The notes beneath the pieces are model-generated. The model was not told where the DNA came from. It ran no database searches and saw nothing but the letters and a program-made list of their open reading frames with translations. Positions 35,101 through 48,294 of a stretch of 64,000 nt of DNA are shown here, in pieces. The first letter of the stretch is position 1. Each line of letters begins with the position of its first letter. The translations under genes and the position numbers were made by a program. Source of the DNA: Neospora caninum Liverpool (Eukaryota; Apicomplexa; Conoidasida; Eucoccidiorida; Sarcocystidae); assembly GCF_000208865.1 (NCBI RefSeq), contig NC_018395.1:3317920-3381919 (forward strand), in the 5' to 3' direction.

Positions 35101-38100
35101 CTGTGATCTGCACGGGAACCGGCGGCCCGCGTTCGGTGGCATCCTCCAGACGCACTCAGTGGCGGAGGCGCGTCGGACGATCTTTGCGAACCCGGGGAAC
35201 CCGGTGATTCTCGCCTGTGGCTGGCCACGGGGATTGCGGATCTTCATTAAGACGCTCCTCGCGAACGGCGCGTACAACGTGGTGATTCTCGCGCCGCACT
35301 GTCCCGCGACCGTGGGACCGTCCGACTTCGCCGCCTACGCGACCTCCTGCGCGTACGTGCGCGGCAGCGCCTTGAGCACAACGGACTTGCTCCGCGCCGG
35401 CGCGCTTCTCGCCAGGAACTGCGCCGTGTTTAGCACCTTGCACGTGGCCTGGAAGGGCGACCTCAGTGCGGCGCGCCTCGACACGCAAGCGCTGCTCGTG
35501 CGGAAGACCATTCAGGCCCTCTTTCGGGCCTTTCCCGTGATGCGGCAGCGGGAGCCCGGCGCGGCGCCTGCTGCGGGCGACGCCGTGGAGCCCTACTCGC
35601 GGTTCTCAGGCGACGGAGACCACGACGCTTTCGAGCGGCAAACCGGCGCGGCGGACCGACCTACACCGGGCACGCTCGGCGCACACGCAAGCGCCGCCGG
35701 GCCGAGGGGTTCGCTGCCTCCGGGAGCCGGAGACGAGTCAAGGCTCCACGGCGCGGCCCCGCGGCTGGGCGAAGGCAGCGACTGGGCGCCTACGGCTAGC
35801 AAGGCGAAGGCCACAGCCGGCCGGCTCTCTCGGCTCGACTCGGAGGCTCTGCCCCGCAGACTTGCCTCTCAAGCGGGCGCGTGGGGAACCGGTCCAAGGG
35901 CGAGCGGCGAGTGGCTTCGCGGAGCGCCCGTGAGTGCCCGAGACACGCAGGCCTCCGACCGGGCGACGCACGTCCTTCAAGCCGTCGCGCATCACGCGGA
36001 GTCTCCCGACGCGGGCTGGGAGGAGCGGGAGTCGACCGGCGGTCCGCGGTGCCCGGTGTCGGAAGGATCCGATGGCGAAGTGGTGGAAGGCGAGAGCCGA
36101 TCACCGCCGACGCGGACGGAGACACTGGCGAAACGCAAAGAGGTGCGGATCGACGTGCGCCCTGCGGCAGGCGCGCGGGCGGAGTCGCCGCCTCGCCGGG
36201 GCCCGCTGCACTGGCCGCAGGGACCGGGAAGGGAAGCCGGGGGAGGGCCGCGAGTCGGCGAGTCGGCGACGGCGGCTCGGGTTTCGCCCAGATCCGAGTT
36301 GGCCAGGTATGTCGCCATTCCTCCAATGTGCTCCAGTCCCACGTTTTCCCCTGCAGACTCCGCGAGTCTGGCCGACTCGCCGTGCTCGTGGCGCTCCTGC
36401 TCGCGAGGCGAGTCCGTCCACAAGGCGACGCGCCGCCTTCGGTTGCGCATGCCTCGCCACGGGTTTGCTGACTACGTGGAGCCGGAAGACGGCGAATCTT
36501 CGTCGGCGTGCTCTTTGCCGCGTTCGCCGCACGCACCGTCAAGCGCTGGACGTGGATCGCGTGAGAGCCGAAGGCCGTTGGTGGCGTCTCTTGACCCTCG
36601 CGACTCCGAAGTCGCGGTGACGCGTTTCGCCACAGATCCGCGCCACAGCGCGCCTTCGCCTGCTCTCGCGGGGGCGTCTGCAGACGCCGGTCCGTTGCCA
36701 TCGAGTCCCCAAGCGCCCTCGAACGTCTCTGGGATCAGTCTCCCAGTCGCGTCAGGCCGCGAGGAGTTTCCGGCCTCGAGGTCGCCTTCCAGAGAGCCGC
36801 CCAGTCCCGGGGCAACCGAGCGGACCAGCGACCAGCTCCGGCACCAGTCGGCCGTGCAGCACGAACTGGAGCAGCTTCTGGAAGATCGGAGCTTTCAAGC
36901 GCAGCTCCGACAGCCGAACCTGCCGGCGGGCAGTAATCTGCGGTCCCCTGGGATGGCGTACGCTCCGGCGCATGCGGCGCCTTCGCCTCTGGGCTCCCCC
37001 ACGGCGCCGCTCGACCCCGCAGTCGCGAGCAGCCTGGGCATACGCCTGCCTGTCGGCAGCCCTGGCTCGGCCGGCGCGTCCCCGCCCGGGGCGGTTGGGC
37101 CCGCGCGCCCGAGGCCCGCAGGAGCGTCCGGGGGGCCAACAGGCCCGCCGCCTGCGTCCCACGCCCAGGCGCACGGGGACGGCGCGTCTGTCCCTCTCGC
37201 CTCGTTCCCCTCGGCGGCCAACCCGGTCGCCCTTCTCCCAGTGGCGCACAGTGGATCGGCCGCGTTCGAGCCTTCAGGCGCAGGCGCTCATGCAGGCGCC
37301 GCGGAAGCCGCACCGCCGGGGGCCGAGCTCGTCGCCGGTGCGAACCTGCGCGAGAACGACGGCCGGGTTTGGTATCTCGTCCCCTCAGACTTTGTGCGCG
37401 GCGCGCCCTCGTTGGTCGCGACGCCCGCGGGTTTCGCAGGGCATGCGATGTCGCCGACAGCGGCCGAGACGCACCTGCAGAATGGCGACGCCGAGGAGAG
37501 GACGCAGGTGGGAGGCGCGCCTCGCTGCTGGAGGATTGGCGGCGTTGTTCAGCCGGCTGGGGCGCCTGAGCGCGCGCGCGAGGGCGAGAAATGCCACGGC
37601 ACCCTCCCTTTTCCTCATCCGTTCGAGGCCCCACAATCGCCGGACGAGGCATCGGAGACCGCCGCGGATCTCGGCCAGCAAAGGAACGACGACGCGACCT
37701 TCCTCCAGGGCGAAGGCGACACCGCGGGCGGACCTGCAGAGCGAAGTGGCGAAGGCGGTTGGAGCGCCCGAGACGCGGGCGAGTTGCTGAGCTTCGTGGA
37801 TGAAAAAGCTCGGAAGGAGCCGGGCATCTTCCTCGACTTGAAAGAGGTAAGTCGCCAGTCCTTTCGCGTCAAAAACATTGCGCGCTTCGCACGCGAGGCG
37901 CGTCCACTCTCCGTCACGAGCACCCCTCGAGCCGCTGCCGCCTCTGCGCGCCAAACCGTGCCTTCCGTTTTTCCCTTCAGGCCGTGGGACGCCTGAGGCG
38001 CAATCGAAAAACGGGTTGGCAGTCCTGCCGCTCTCGACTTTTCGCATGTCTATTTGGCTGGGTTTCTCCGAGGCTCCTCCCCGATGTTCCCACGTTGCTG

Positions 38101-39169
38101 AACCGCGTTCATGGATATTCTCTTTCTCTCCAGAATCTGTTTTTCGTGCGCCCGCATCTTCCCTGTTCTCACGTCCATGAGTTTCCAGTTGCGCCTTGTT
38201 CCGCCGCGCTGGCACCGCCGTCTTTCAGGGAACACCTGGACAGGTTGTCGCTGCTGGATGAACCCCTCGGCGTGCGTTGCGCCGTTCGTGGATTGCATCT
38301 GCTTCCCCATGCCCGTCCTGCGTTGCCGCTCTAGGCTGGGCCGGCTCTGTTCCAAGTCTGTGTTCTCTGGCGGCGCCCGTCGACTGATTTTCCACTGCGA
38401 TGCGTTTTCTTTTGAAGAGCTCCTTCCTCGAGTACTGCGACAACTCCATGGTGATGAACGAGGCCTTCGTCTACGACAGGATCGACTCGTATCGCCGGCT
38501 CTGGGTCTCTGACAAGAAGGAGATGACGGCAGCGTACCTCGGGAGTCTCCTCTTCGCCTCCGGACACGCATGCGTGGAAGACATGTTCTACGGTTTGATG
38601 GCGCACACGCTTCCCGTCTCCAAATACGCCGTCGACGCCTCCGTCATCGACTATCTGGTCGAGGTGTGGTCTCCACACACCCAGGCAACACGGCAACCGA
38701 AAATAAGGCACTCAAACCGAGAAAACGTGAAAAATGTCCACATGCATTCATATATATAAATGTATACGGATGTACAGTTATATGTATGGGCTCTTTGTAA
38801 TCGTCTGTTTTTGTTTTCTGCACGTGTTGATGGTTCGACAGGATCGCAAAGGGTGCATCGACGCACAGAAGCGCTTGGGACGGAAACTCACGAGCTATCC
38901 GTGCGGCCCGAATTCCGTGTCTTGTGCTGCTGCGACTTCCACGTCGCCTTCGTCTTCGCCTCTAGGCCTGGAGGCCGTCCCGCCCATGTTTGTTGGTGTC
39001 CCCTTCAAACGACTCTTTGAGGTAAATCCGGGCTGCTCAAGAAGGCCCCTTTACAGGCATATATAAATATATATACATATATGTATGCATACATATATAT
39101 GCATATATATATATATATATATATACATACATATTTATATATATATATATATTCATAGATGTATTTCTA

Positions 39170-39213
<44 letters not shown>

Positions 39214-40258
39214 GATTTGTATAAGTGGATTTGCGTGAAAGGGACACGGGGGAGACAGGAAAGGAGACGTGTCACTCTCCACTGTCCCAGGTGCACAGAG
39301 CGAGCGAAAACGAGGAGGTTGCGCTGGCAAGAAGCGTTTCGAGACACCTGAAAATTTGCACGAGGTTTTCCGTATCCGTTCGCCTGTCGGAGAGCAGCAC
39401 ACTGGACTTCCACAGTCTGCATCGTCTCTTGCATGCCCGGAAGGGAGGCATATCCTCTGGGCACGAAGGCTTATCCGCTTTGTCTCATTCACACCAGGAT
39501 ACCTATGTGTCTATCTATATCTATGTGCTTATGCAGAGGTACATATATGTGTATGGGGATATGGGTTGTGACCTATATTGTTGTTGGTGCCTCCATGTAA
39601 GTGTGTAGGAGGTTATTTGTTATATTTGTGGTCCTGCGCCCTCGCTTTTCAGTCTTGGATGTGTCTTGCCGTTGTGCCGACAGGTCCAAATGAAACCCTA
39701 GGAGAAGTCCTCTTTATCCCGTGGCTCTTAGTCGTTCGTCTTCTTTGCTCTTTTCCACGCTGCCTGTAGCGGATCAGGACAGCGCGCGTGTCTGCCGTCA
39801 CTTTGTCTCCTCTCGCTTTCATTTTGTCTCCTCTCGCTTGCCTCTCGTCGTGTCTGTTTCTCTGTGTCTCTTTCAGCACTTGATCAAACTCGAAAAGAAA
39901 ATCGCCATTGGGATCTACCGGCAGTACCGCGTCGCCACGGACTACGCCGGTCACCGGCGGCCGAAGAAGCTGGTGCTCTGTTGTCCCTCGCCGCAGCTTC
40001 GCCTCACGGCGTTTGACAAGGTACGCGAGATCGGCGAACCGAGCGACCTAGACTTCTTTGTCTTTTCGATAGCAGAGGCAGAGAGCCGCAGCGACTCTCC
40101 CGGCACACATAGAGGAGTAGAGACAATCAGTTGCATGCAAGTTGAAGGGACTCCGGACAGATTCTGAGGACGTAACGGAAGTCACACCCGTGCCTCTGTC
40201 GAGGTGGAGTCTCTCGTCTGTGGCTTCAACATCGCATTCGCATTTACGGATATGTTCC

Positions 40259-40296
<38 letters not shown>

Positions 40297-40684
40297 GATA
40301 ACGGTAGACAGTGATCCAGTGATGGTTGCCTGGAACATAGTTCTCAAGAACTGATGAGGGAGAAAGGAAGGTGCCGACTGTGGAGGTGAGATGCAAGCGT
40401 TGGATTTGCCTTTACACACAGATGCGTGTGCGCGCTCGAGCGTCACAAATAGGAGTCGAGACGCGGTGAAGCGCAGAGGTTGGACAGGGACGGGACGTGG
40501 GAGATCCCTGAAGACTGGGCAGAAAGAATAAGAGTATCGGCGCGAAGATGAGAAGACGGAAGGTGGGGATTCCGTGCAGGTATTCCCAAGCCTGTATTCT
40601 CTCGCCCTTCTGCTTTCTTCGTAGGTTTACGTCCTACGCCCCTGCAGCACAGAGGCGCTCCGCCAGCCCCGGGCCTTTCTCTGA
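29156..40684 (+). CDS. Giant BK-like (calcium-activated type) potassium channel alpha subunit, 6 exons
   Basis: Exons are 29156-34034, 34500-37846, 38418-38663, 38842-39021, 39877-40020 and 40625-40684, total 2951 residues with agreeing phases. Two membrane helices lie at about residues 184-238. A ~700-residue disordered, Arg/Ser/Gly-rich insert follows, then a six-helix channel core from about 940. An Arg/Lys-bearing S4-like segment ([16 protein letters not shown]) lies near 1097, and the K+ selectivity filter TVGYGD at about 1171-1176. The cytosolic part has an RCK1-like domain (from about 1222), an RCK2-like Rossmann segment ([12 protein letters not shown] near 1860), a ~740-residue Pro/Ala/Ser-rich linker, and a conserved C-terminal RCK piece over exons 3-6. 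It should pass K+ across the plasma or an internal membrane, gated through the RCK ring. No acidic calcium bowl was seen. Human BK has about 1200 residues. The exon 2-3 junction is the least certain. Confidence 0.88.
39063..39212. repeat. TA-rich microsatellite cluster in channel intron 4
   Basis: Several (TA)n runs broken by ACATA/GCATA steps fill this part of the intron between 39022 and 39876. A further (TA)n run at 40262-40292 lies in the last intron. Short open frames across them (poly-Ile/Tyr) are artefacts. Confidence 0.9.
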
Positions 40685-42786
40685 AAAGGCGAAGCTGCAG
40701 AGAAGACGTTTGAAAAGTAAAGACGGAAGAGCGACGCACCGGAAAAGCTGTCTGTCCTTCCAGAGGGGGGAACAACACACTCAGCCGGAGAAAGAGGCGA
40801 CCGAGGACCGGCCGCTCAGCGAGCGAGAAAGAGACGAAAGGCAAAAAAAACCGAAGCGAACATCAAGAGGGAGGGGCCGAAGTGCATGTGTGGAGCGCCA
40901 GCGCATCGCTTGCTACTTTTCCGTGAGAACTTGTGTGTGTTTGGCTGCGTGAAAACCCACACCCGAGGGTCCATTTGTCGTTTTCCCCTTTCACGAACCG
41001 CAGGTTTGCGTAGAGAAAACCATTCTGCCAGAGCCAACCTGACACATCTCAGACTTCCCGGGTGTATTCCCCTCGCTCCAACGTGCACACCGACCCAAAC
41101 GCTGTGATAGAAATTCAGAGATGACGTGGAAAAGTGCAGTATTAAAGCCACCTTCACCTGGGGACCTAACGTCGTCTAAAAACCGATACTATATATTTAT
41201 ATATAGACAAATATACATATACATATATGAGAAAGAGACAGCGAGTAACGGAGAGGCACTTTCACCGGCACAGACCCGGAAGCGACCTAACGGCAAATCA
41301 TGATCTGTTTGCCTTTTTACGGGAGAACTTCGTTTTCGCGACTCTTCCGGGTTCATGCTCAGACTCTTTTTCGAGTCATCGGAAGCAAAGCATGACCCCT
41401 CAGAAAACGAAGAAAGTCCATGCTCCCTACGTACATGACTCCATATCTCTCTCTCTCTGCACGTATATCTTTTTTGGTCTCTCCCGTTTCCTGCTCTTAC
41501 GTTGGTATGTACCGCGGACCTCCAGCTTGTCTCCTAAACTTTGCCAAGAGTCTCAGTTTTGACTGTGGCGTGGATAGAGAAAACGCATGTAGTTACGCTG
41601 AAGCGCTGTCCTCGCTGAGTGAAACTTGAGTCGGCCGATTGGTAAAGCGCCAGACTGCGCGCGCGCCTGACTCTGCTACCGACAACATCACGGGATTGCG
41701 CTGGCCATCTGTAGCTGCATGCAGACGCTGTGCATGCATCCAGAGCAGAGAGGTGCCGAGTAGTTACATCTTGTTGCTGTTCTTAAAAACGTGAGAGAGG
41801 AGTGAGATGCGCGATGGGACCGACCGACGCGGGCCTCGACAAGGTCAGGAAAAGAAGAGGGGAAGCCGATGAGACAGATAGAGAGGCTTCCCGGAGAGGA
41901 TAGCGGAAGATCGTCCGCCTCAAAACCAGAAAAGGACGATAAAGAACACCCCTTGTCTCTTCTTCAGAGTATGCCTTGTTCTTCTCTCCGGCTTTTTCTG
42001 CGAGGAACCAGCCTCGTTCTTCTAGGTTCCGTTGCTCTTCGGTCGCAATTTTCTGAAAAGGGCGGATGTCGCTTTCTAGACGCCCGCCGCGGTGTCGTTT
42101 CGCAACAGAAAATGCGCAGACGAAACTTGGAACCGAATTGAACTCGGGAAACGCCTTTCTCCACACACCCACATCCCCGCGCAGAATGCATCGTTTTCTA
42201 TCTCTGAAGAACAGACGAAGGCGAGACACAGCTACGAAGGCAGCGACCGAAAAAGAAGGAAACTGAGACAGAGAGGCCCGCACCGCAGCCTTTGGAGGGT
42301 TCCCAGCGAACTGCACAAAACATCAGAGGCGGAAAGGCAGTATCTATCCCCGCCAAGGGCTAGTCCCCCCTCACTCACTCTTAAAGGCGACACAACCGGT
42401 ATCAGCAGTACCCCGCACCACGGCGCCTCCTCCGTCTCGCCTTCCGATCTGCGTTTTCTTTCGTAGTTTCCTCCTGTCCCCTTTTGGTCTTTTCCGTCTC
42501 TGCACTGGTGGGAACCGTCGCGACGAGGCAGAAATCAGCCTCTGTGACGAAAGAACCCGCGGAGACACCCACCGGCAACCACGCCGAACGGCAACTTCCC
42601 CTTTGGAGCCTTCCGCTTCCGTCTCTTGCCTTGAAAAGCTTGGAGAAGACACAGTCGCAAACGAACATATCCTGAACGTATCGGCGAACCCGCGTCAAAC
42701 GCACTCCCATCCGAACTCTCTTTTGCGCCGCAAATCCCGTATCTGTTTCGGCCGAGAGAGGGTCCTTTCATCCCGCCACGTCCGCT
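40685..42786. other. Spacer between convergent channel and gamma-COP genes
   Basis: The channel stop at 40684 (+) and the gamma-COP stop at 42787 (-) converge, so most of this should be 3' untranslated and terminator sequence. Short open frames on both strands lack recognisable motifs or splice support. I see no RNA gene here. Confidence 0.4.
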
Positions 42787-45700
42787 TTACTCAAAGGCCT
42801 GCAAGATGGCGTCGCACACCGAAGCATCGTCTGAGCGGACCACGAGCTTCAACAGACAGCCGTGGTCGGGCGACATGAAGACGACGGCTGTGGCGAGGAC
42901 GGAGGCTTCGCCCAGGAAGTTTCCGGAGCACAGGACTGTCTGCGTGGTCTTCTGGGGGTCGACGCTCTCGCTGCGGTCGCACGGCGCGAGATTGAGCATC
43001 GCCAGGAGGCCCGTGACGGCGGAGTCGAGGCTGCGGAAGTTCAGACAGAACTTGCCGACGGCCTCCGTACCTTGGCTGCCGAGGGAGTCCCAGAGAACCT
43101 TGAACTCGCCTTGCCGGAGCGGCTTGGGAGCTGAGCAAGAGACACGCGGGAAGAGAGAGAAAAGTGTGAAGGCGGAACGGGGGAAACGGAGATAGCAGTG
43201 CAGAGGGGAGATCAACCGAGGAGCGAAGGCACTGGAAACGGCGAAGCACGGAAAAGGGCGAAGAAAGCAGGAAAAGGGGAAAGACCCAGCAACATCACGC
43301 AACACAGAGAGAGTCCCTGGAGCGGTCGGGTGAGGTTCCTACGGCGGAACACCCCTTGCCGAAGTCGCCTCCTCGCAGTTTCACTCCTGTTCTCACGTCG
43401 GCCTCCCACATGTCTCTTCTCTCGCGGGACTCTTCACCACCACCCCGTGTTTTTAAACGCAGTTCGTCCCCAGCCGCTTCTCGCCATTCTCTTCGGCCGC
43501 TCCCTTTCAGTTCCCCTCTTCACCTTCTTCTGCCTCGTCCTCTCTCGAAAAGCCTTGTCCTTCTCAGTTTTTCTGTCTTCCGCCTCACCGATGTAGCTTC
43601 CAATCGTGACGACGACGGGCTCGACGGGGTATTCGTCTTCGTAGCCGATGTCGTCTCCGGCTTCTTTGAGGATGTAACTCAGCGCCGCCGACAAGGCGCC
43701 CGTCTCCGCGTTCTGCGCCCGCCGAGCGCCCTCGCCGGCGCCGAGCCGTTTGAGGAGGACGAAGCACGGCAGCGTCTGGTCCAGCGTCAGGGCGGGGATC
43801 GGCACACCGCCGACGACGGCCCACGCGCCTTGTTGCGGTGCGACGCGCATCAAGACGTTTTCGAGAACTTGGCCCTCGACCGTGTTGAGCACGCGGAACT
43901 CGAGGACCAAAAACTGCGCAAACACGTGCTTCACCACTTCCACAGCGTACTCGGCCTCCTTCTCCGTCAACATAGTACCCTTCGTCGTCAGGAGCAGCGG
44001 GCCGAGAGTCTGAGGCGCCACGAGTCCGCCCATCACGCGGTGAAGCTCGGCCTCGACTGCTGCTCGGCTCATCGCGCTGGACACGGCCGCGCCCGCAGGT
44101 CCACCCTCAGTCGCGTAGCCGTCTCGGAAGGCGCTGCCGTCCGAGCGCAAGTCCGCCGTCGGCGCCGGCGCCCCGCTGTAGGCGTGGGAGCCCGACGGTC
44201 CCGCGCCGCGCGACTGGGGCGGGGCGTGGGAGCCCGACGACCCCGCGCCGGTGGCCTTCGTCGCGGCGAGCGCCTCGCGCCGTCGCGCCTGCTCCTCTTG
44301 CCAGGCCGCTTCGGACGGCAGACTGGCGAAGTCGAAGGCGGGGAACGCGTCGTCTCCGGGCGACTTGGGCGTCGCCTGGGTCTCGAGGAAACTCTCGAGC
44401 GAGGCGCAGAGCGGGTCCAACGCGAAGGGCGGGTCGGTGCTCAGGAGTTCCGCGACGGACGGCACGTCGTCCGAGAGCGCAGTCGTCGGCGTGGACACGC
44501 GGAGGTCCTTTCCGCTGTCTGCTTGCATGCACGCGTGCGCCGCGTCCTCGCCGCTTTCCTTGACTGCTTTCTGGAGTGCGGCGTAGTACAGCTGCGTCCG
44601 GTCCCGGACTTCGTCGTCGTTGTCGGAGAGGCATCCTTCGAGGAGGACGAGTACGTCGCCGCGGAGCTGTGGGCAGTTGAAGGCGATCTTGGTGAGGGCG
44701 TCGACGCCTGCGGCGCGAACGACGGCGTTCTCCAGAATCAGTCGGTTGTAGATGAAGCGAATGAACTTGGACGACGTCGCAGTGGTGGCTGCCTGCTCGC
44801 CTAGGAAGGCGAGGATCCGGGTGCAGAGGCCAGCGTACTCGCAGTCCTCGATGAACTCGCAGAGCTGCAGGAGGCCGAGCTCTTGGGCCTGGGGAATCTG
44901 TTGGACGACCGTCATGATGGCCTCGACCGCGCACGTCTTGAGTTCGACACTGCCCTCTTCTCGCAGGTTCGAGGCCAGAAAGTTGGTCAGCGTCACGTGC
45001 TTGTTCGGATACGCCAAGCAGAGCTGCAGCACAGCCTTCACGACGTCGACCTTGAACGCGTCGGGGACGTCGCTGGTGAAGGAGGAGATCTGCTTGGTCA
45101 GGCGCTCCACGCCACTCTCGTGTCCGGTCTTGAGCAGCGTCGTCAACGCGGCCGTCGCGATGCTCCGGTTCGGATCCGACAGCAGCGGTTCAAGTTCGGC
45201 GTTGCACCGTGCGAGGACCGAGGCCAGGCGCGGCTTCTGCGCGAGTTTGTTCACCACGTGGACAGCCGCGAATCGGACGACCGGTTTCGGCGACGTGAGC
45301 AGAATCTGCAACACAGTCAGCGCGCCGGAGATGTCGTAGCTCTGGAGCACACTCCCGACGTCACCGCGCTCAGCGGCTGCGCCTGCGAGGTCACACAGTG
45401 CCCGAGCCGCCTCGAACATGGCCATTTCGTGTTTGTGTCGCAGGCAGCTCTCCAGATAGTCCAGGAGGAGGCGCTGGTGTGCAGGGTCGGCGGACCCAGC
45501 TGCGCCGAGCGTCGGAGCAGCGGCGTACGCGTACGTCTGCGCCGCGGCTCCGTCGTGGGAGGCGAGGCCCTGAAGCAGCAACTCCTTCACGTAGCGAATG
45601 AGGAGACACTCCGCGACGGGGTTACGCTGGAAACTTTGTAGCAACTCGCAAATGCTCTTGTGGAGGGCGAGGCGGTCGGACGACTTGATGGCGTGGAGAA

Positions 45701-46343
45701 GGACGAGGGCGTGCGCCTGGACGATCGGCGCTTTGTCGTGCTGGAAAACGCAGCTTTGCACCTCGCTGACCCAGCGACGAACGACGTCGGGGGCCGTGTG
45801 GAAAAGGTTGATCCCCGCCACGAGGCCCGACGAGGCGACGAACGGGTTTTTGTCCACGATCGCCGTCTTCAAGTAGCGCTCGATCTGCGAAACCATGGCG
45901 GCGTCGACGATCCGCGACAGCACGCGGACTGCGTTCCCGCGGTGTCGGTCGCTGTTGCTGGTCATGTCTTTGGTCAATGAGCTGGTGACGATGAAGCCTT
46001 CGGCTGTCTGGACACTCAACTCCTTCAGCAGCATGTAGATGAGGCGGCGCAGGCGCTCGTCGCTCGACTGGAAGAGCCGCGTGACGCCGAAGAACAGCGT
46101 ACTGGTTTCTGCACTCGTCAGCGGGTCCGCATTGCTCGACAACAGGTAGAGGATCTTTGTGATGATTTGGCTGCATTTCTTCGGATTCAGCGGGGACTCG
46201 GAAAACGCCCGTGCCTCCTGAAGGACCTTCGCCTTGTCGCAGTCGTACGGCGTGAACTGCGGCTTGTCGGAAGGCCCGCCGAACTTGGACAAGTCCACGT
46301 TCAGGTTCTGGAGCTTCGAGCGCAGCGACGAAGCCGACAGCAT
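42787..46343 (-). CDS. COPG: Coatomer subunit gamma (gamma-COP), 2 exons
   Basis: Exons are 46343-43589 and 43130-42787, joined in phase, 1032 residues. Gamma-COP is a large subunit of the COPI coat that binds Arf1-GTP and cargo tails for Golgi-to-ER and intra-Golgi transport. The N-terminal adaptin-like HEAT solenoid begins right after the start with KAKVLQEARAF and NPKKCSQIITKILYLL, and includes VTSSLTKDMTSNSDRHRGNA and IERYLKTAIVDKNPFVASS. A Ser/Gly/Ala-rich linker follows, then the C-terminal appendage from about residue 757 to the end (SLDSAVTGLLAMLNLAPCD). Family length is about 870-900; the extra residues are mostly the linker. The frame stays open about 450 bases upstream of the chosen ATG. 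I prefer 46343 because the conserved region starts close to the N-terminus in this family. Confidence 0.95.
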
Positions 46344-47414
46344 CTTGGCGAGAGAAAGAACCGGAAACAAGACCGTGGGCGGAGCGAGTAGCGAGACGCC
46401 GAAACTGCTGGGACAGGGGACGGAAAGAGAATGCGTGAAGGGGGACAGAAAGGAACGCGGGAAAGCCGAGAAAGGACAGGCACGGAGAACGCCAGGGAAG
46501 AAGGCGACGACTGAGGCGAAAAATGGAGAGAGAAAAACGACGCGGCTCCTCTCCGCAAAGAGGGTGTGGTGCAGACAGCGCGGCAAACGGCAGACTGCTG
46601 CACGGAAGACGGAGGAAAGGAACGGCCGAAATGCGCTACCGAAGAGAAGGGAATGGACAACTCTCTTGAGAGATTTACTGAAAGATCCTGGGGGGAAGAA
46701 GCGTCGCGGCGCTTTCGCACAGAAAGAAGCCTGAGCGGCGGGACGAAAGGAAGAGGACGCCTGAGGGCGAGGGAGACGACTGGCGACATACACCCGACGG
46801 ACACAGCGGGAGGCAGAGAAAAGCGAATGCTCTCAAGGACGACGAGAAAGGCACCGAGACAAGTGTGTTGGAGGATTAAAGGCCTACACGGCACAGAGGC
46901 GCGGAACCGCCGGAGAGAGGCGACGAAAAAGCTGCGAGACAGAACGAAAAGACAGAAAGGCGAGAGACTGATCGGCTATGGAAAAGCCGGAACAAAGGGT
47001 GAGGAACGAGTGTTGAGAAGAGAGAGGCAGGCGACCGCATCGGCAAACAGGTGAGAACCGGAGAGACGAAAGGGAAGACGAAGGAACCGGCTGTTTCGCA
47101 CACTGCCGGGTCGGACGAGGGAAACGAGAGAGACGACGAACGGAGAAGGAAAGAAAAGATAAGGCATTTCAAACTGTTTTTGGAAGGTAAGACAAGAACA
47201 GGGAGATTGGGACGCCGAGACAAGAAGAGGACGCAGACCGCTTGACGGAATGCTAAGCTGTACCCGACAGCCTTCTGCCTTCGCCGTTCCTGTCCAAGAG
47301 AGAAGTGCTCAGAAATGATAAGACGAGCGTGTGTCTTCGCGAGAAGCACGCGAGAAATCTCACTTTTTGACAACGGTCGCCTGCTCGTCCTGTTCCCGTC
47401 CACACTAGGACTGC

Positions 47415-47946
47415 ATGCAGAACGAAAAAAACTGCCTCGGCTTGTTGGGTGCACATCCAACGCCGAAAACATGCCCCGGCTTTCACCGACCTAGGGAATC
47501 CCGTCGCCTTTTCTGTCCAGTTCTTGCTTTCTCTGGACGGGAAAAGGTAAGGAGGACTATATCCGTGCTTTTCGCGCGCGAATTCGCTCGCAAATTCTGT
47601 TGTCTTTCGCGTTCCTTCGCCGCGTTCCGCTTTCAAGGCTCCTCACCCGCAAATCCGTAGCTGTCTGCGTAGGTCACCTGTGGTACACGGGGAACATGGA
47701 GAGGTGAAACGAAGGCAGACTCGACGCAGTTTTACCCTGGAGCTCACCGGTTGTCCTCTCGCGTTTCTCGTTTCCTTCCAGCTGCATGTAGTCTGTTGTC
47801 AGCTAGTGGAGGTGTTTTTCCCCTTCACGCAACAACTCCACGAGGCGGGCAATGAGGAAAGCGCCTCTATAGAGAACTGGAGGATGTCAGACACCCCGCA
47901 GAATGTCCTTCCTCGCGCCCCCACTCTTCATGTAGAAAAAGAGTAG
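47415..47946 (+). CDS. Weak two-exon small ORF, unknown product
   Basis: Exon 47415-47546 ends at a good donor (AAAAGGTAAGG) and joins in phase to 47782-47946 after a CTTCCAG acceptor, giving 98 residues ending HVEKE. The second exon has plausible protein character (LVEVFFPFTQQLHEAGNEE). Against it, the ATG overlaps a TGCATGCA motif expected to belong to the gamma-COP promoter and no family is recognised. It could be a non-coding spliced transcript or chance. Confidence 0.2.
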
Positions 47947-48294
47947 GATGTATGAATACACTCAAAGTTTCGCAAGGGAATAATGCATACGCACCTAATG
48001 GGAGTCTCATCCGCCAAGCGGCTTATCGTGGACGCCGAGACGCATGTTGGCGTACACCACTGTACGTGTATGCATTTATATTTATTCAGATGTGTCGATG
48101 CACACGCATGAGAACGAAGGCTTGTTAGTACAGCGAGATGGACGACTGAGTTCTTCGTTTCGCCTCCCTGCGGAGGAGTAGAAATTTCGTTCACGCGCTC
48201 CTGAGACACAAAACAGTTTGAAGAGCCTGCTGACAACACGCATGTCGTTCACCGGGTATTTATCGCACTTAACTTGTCTCCGTAGTCGAGACTC

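Noticed and set aside
43356..44804. A 482-codon open frame antisense to gamma-COP
   Set aside because: It is the complement of a clearly conserved exon in GC-rich sequence and shows no domain of its own.
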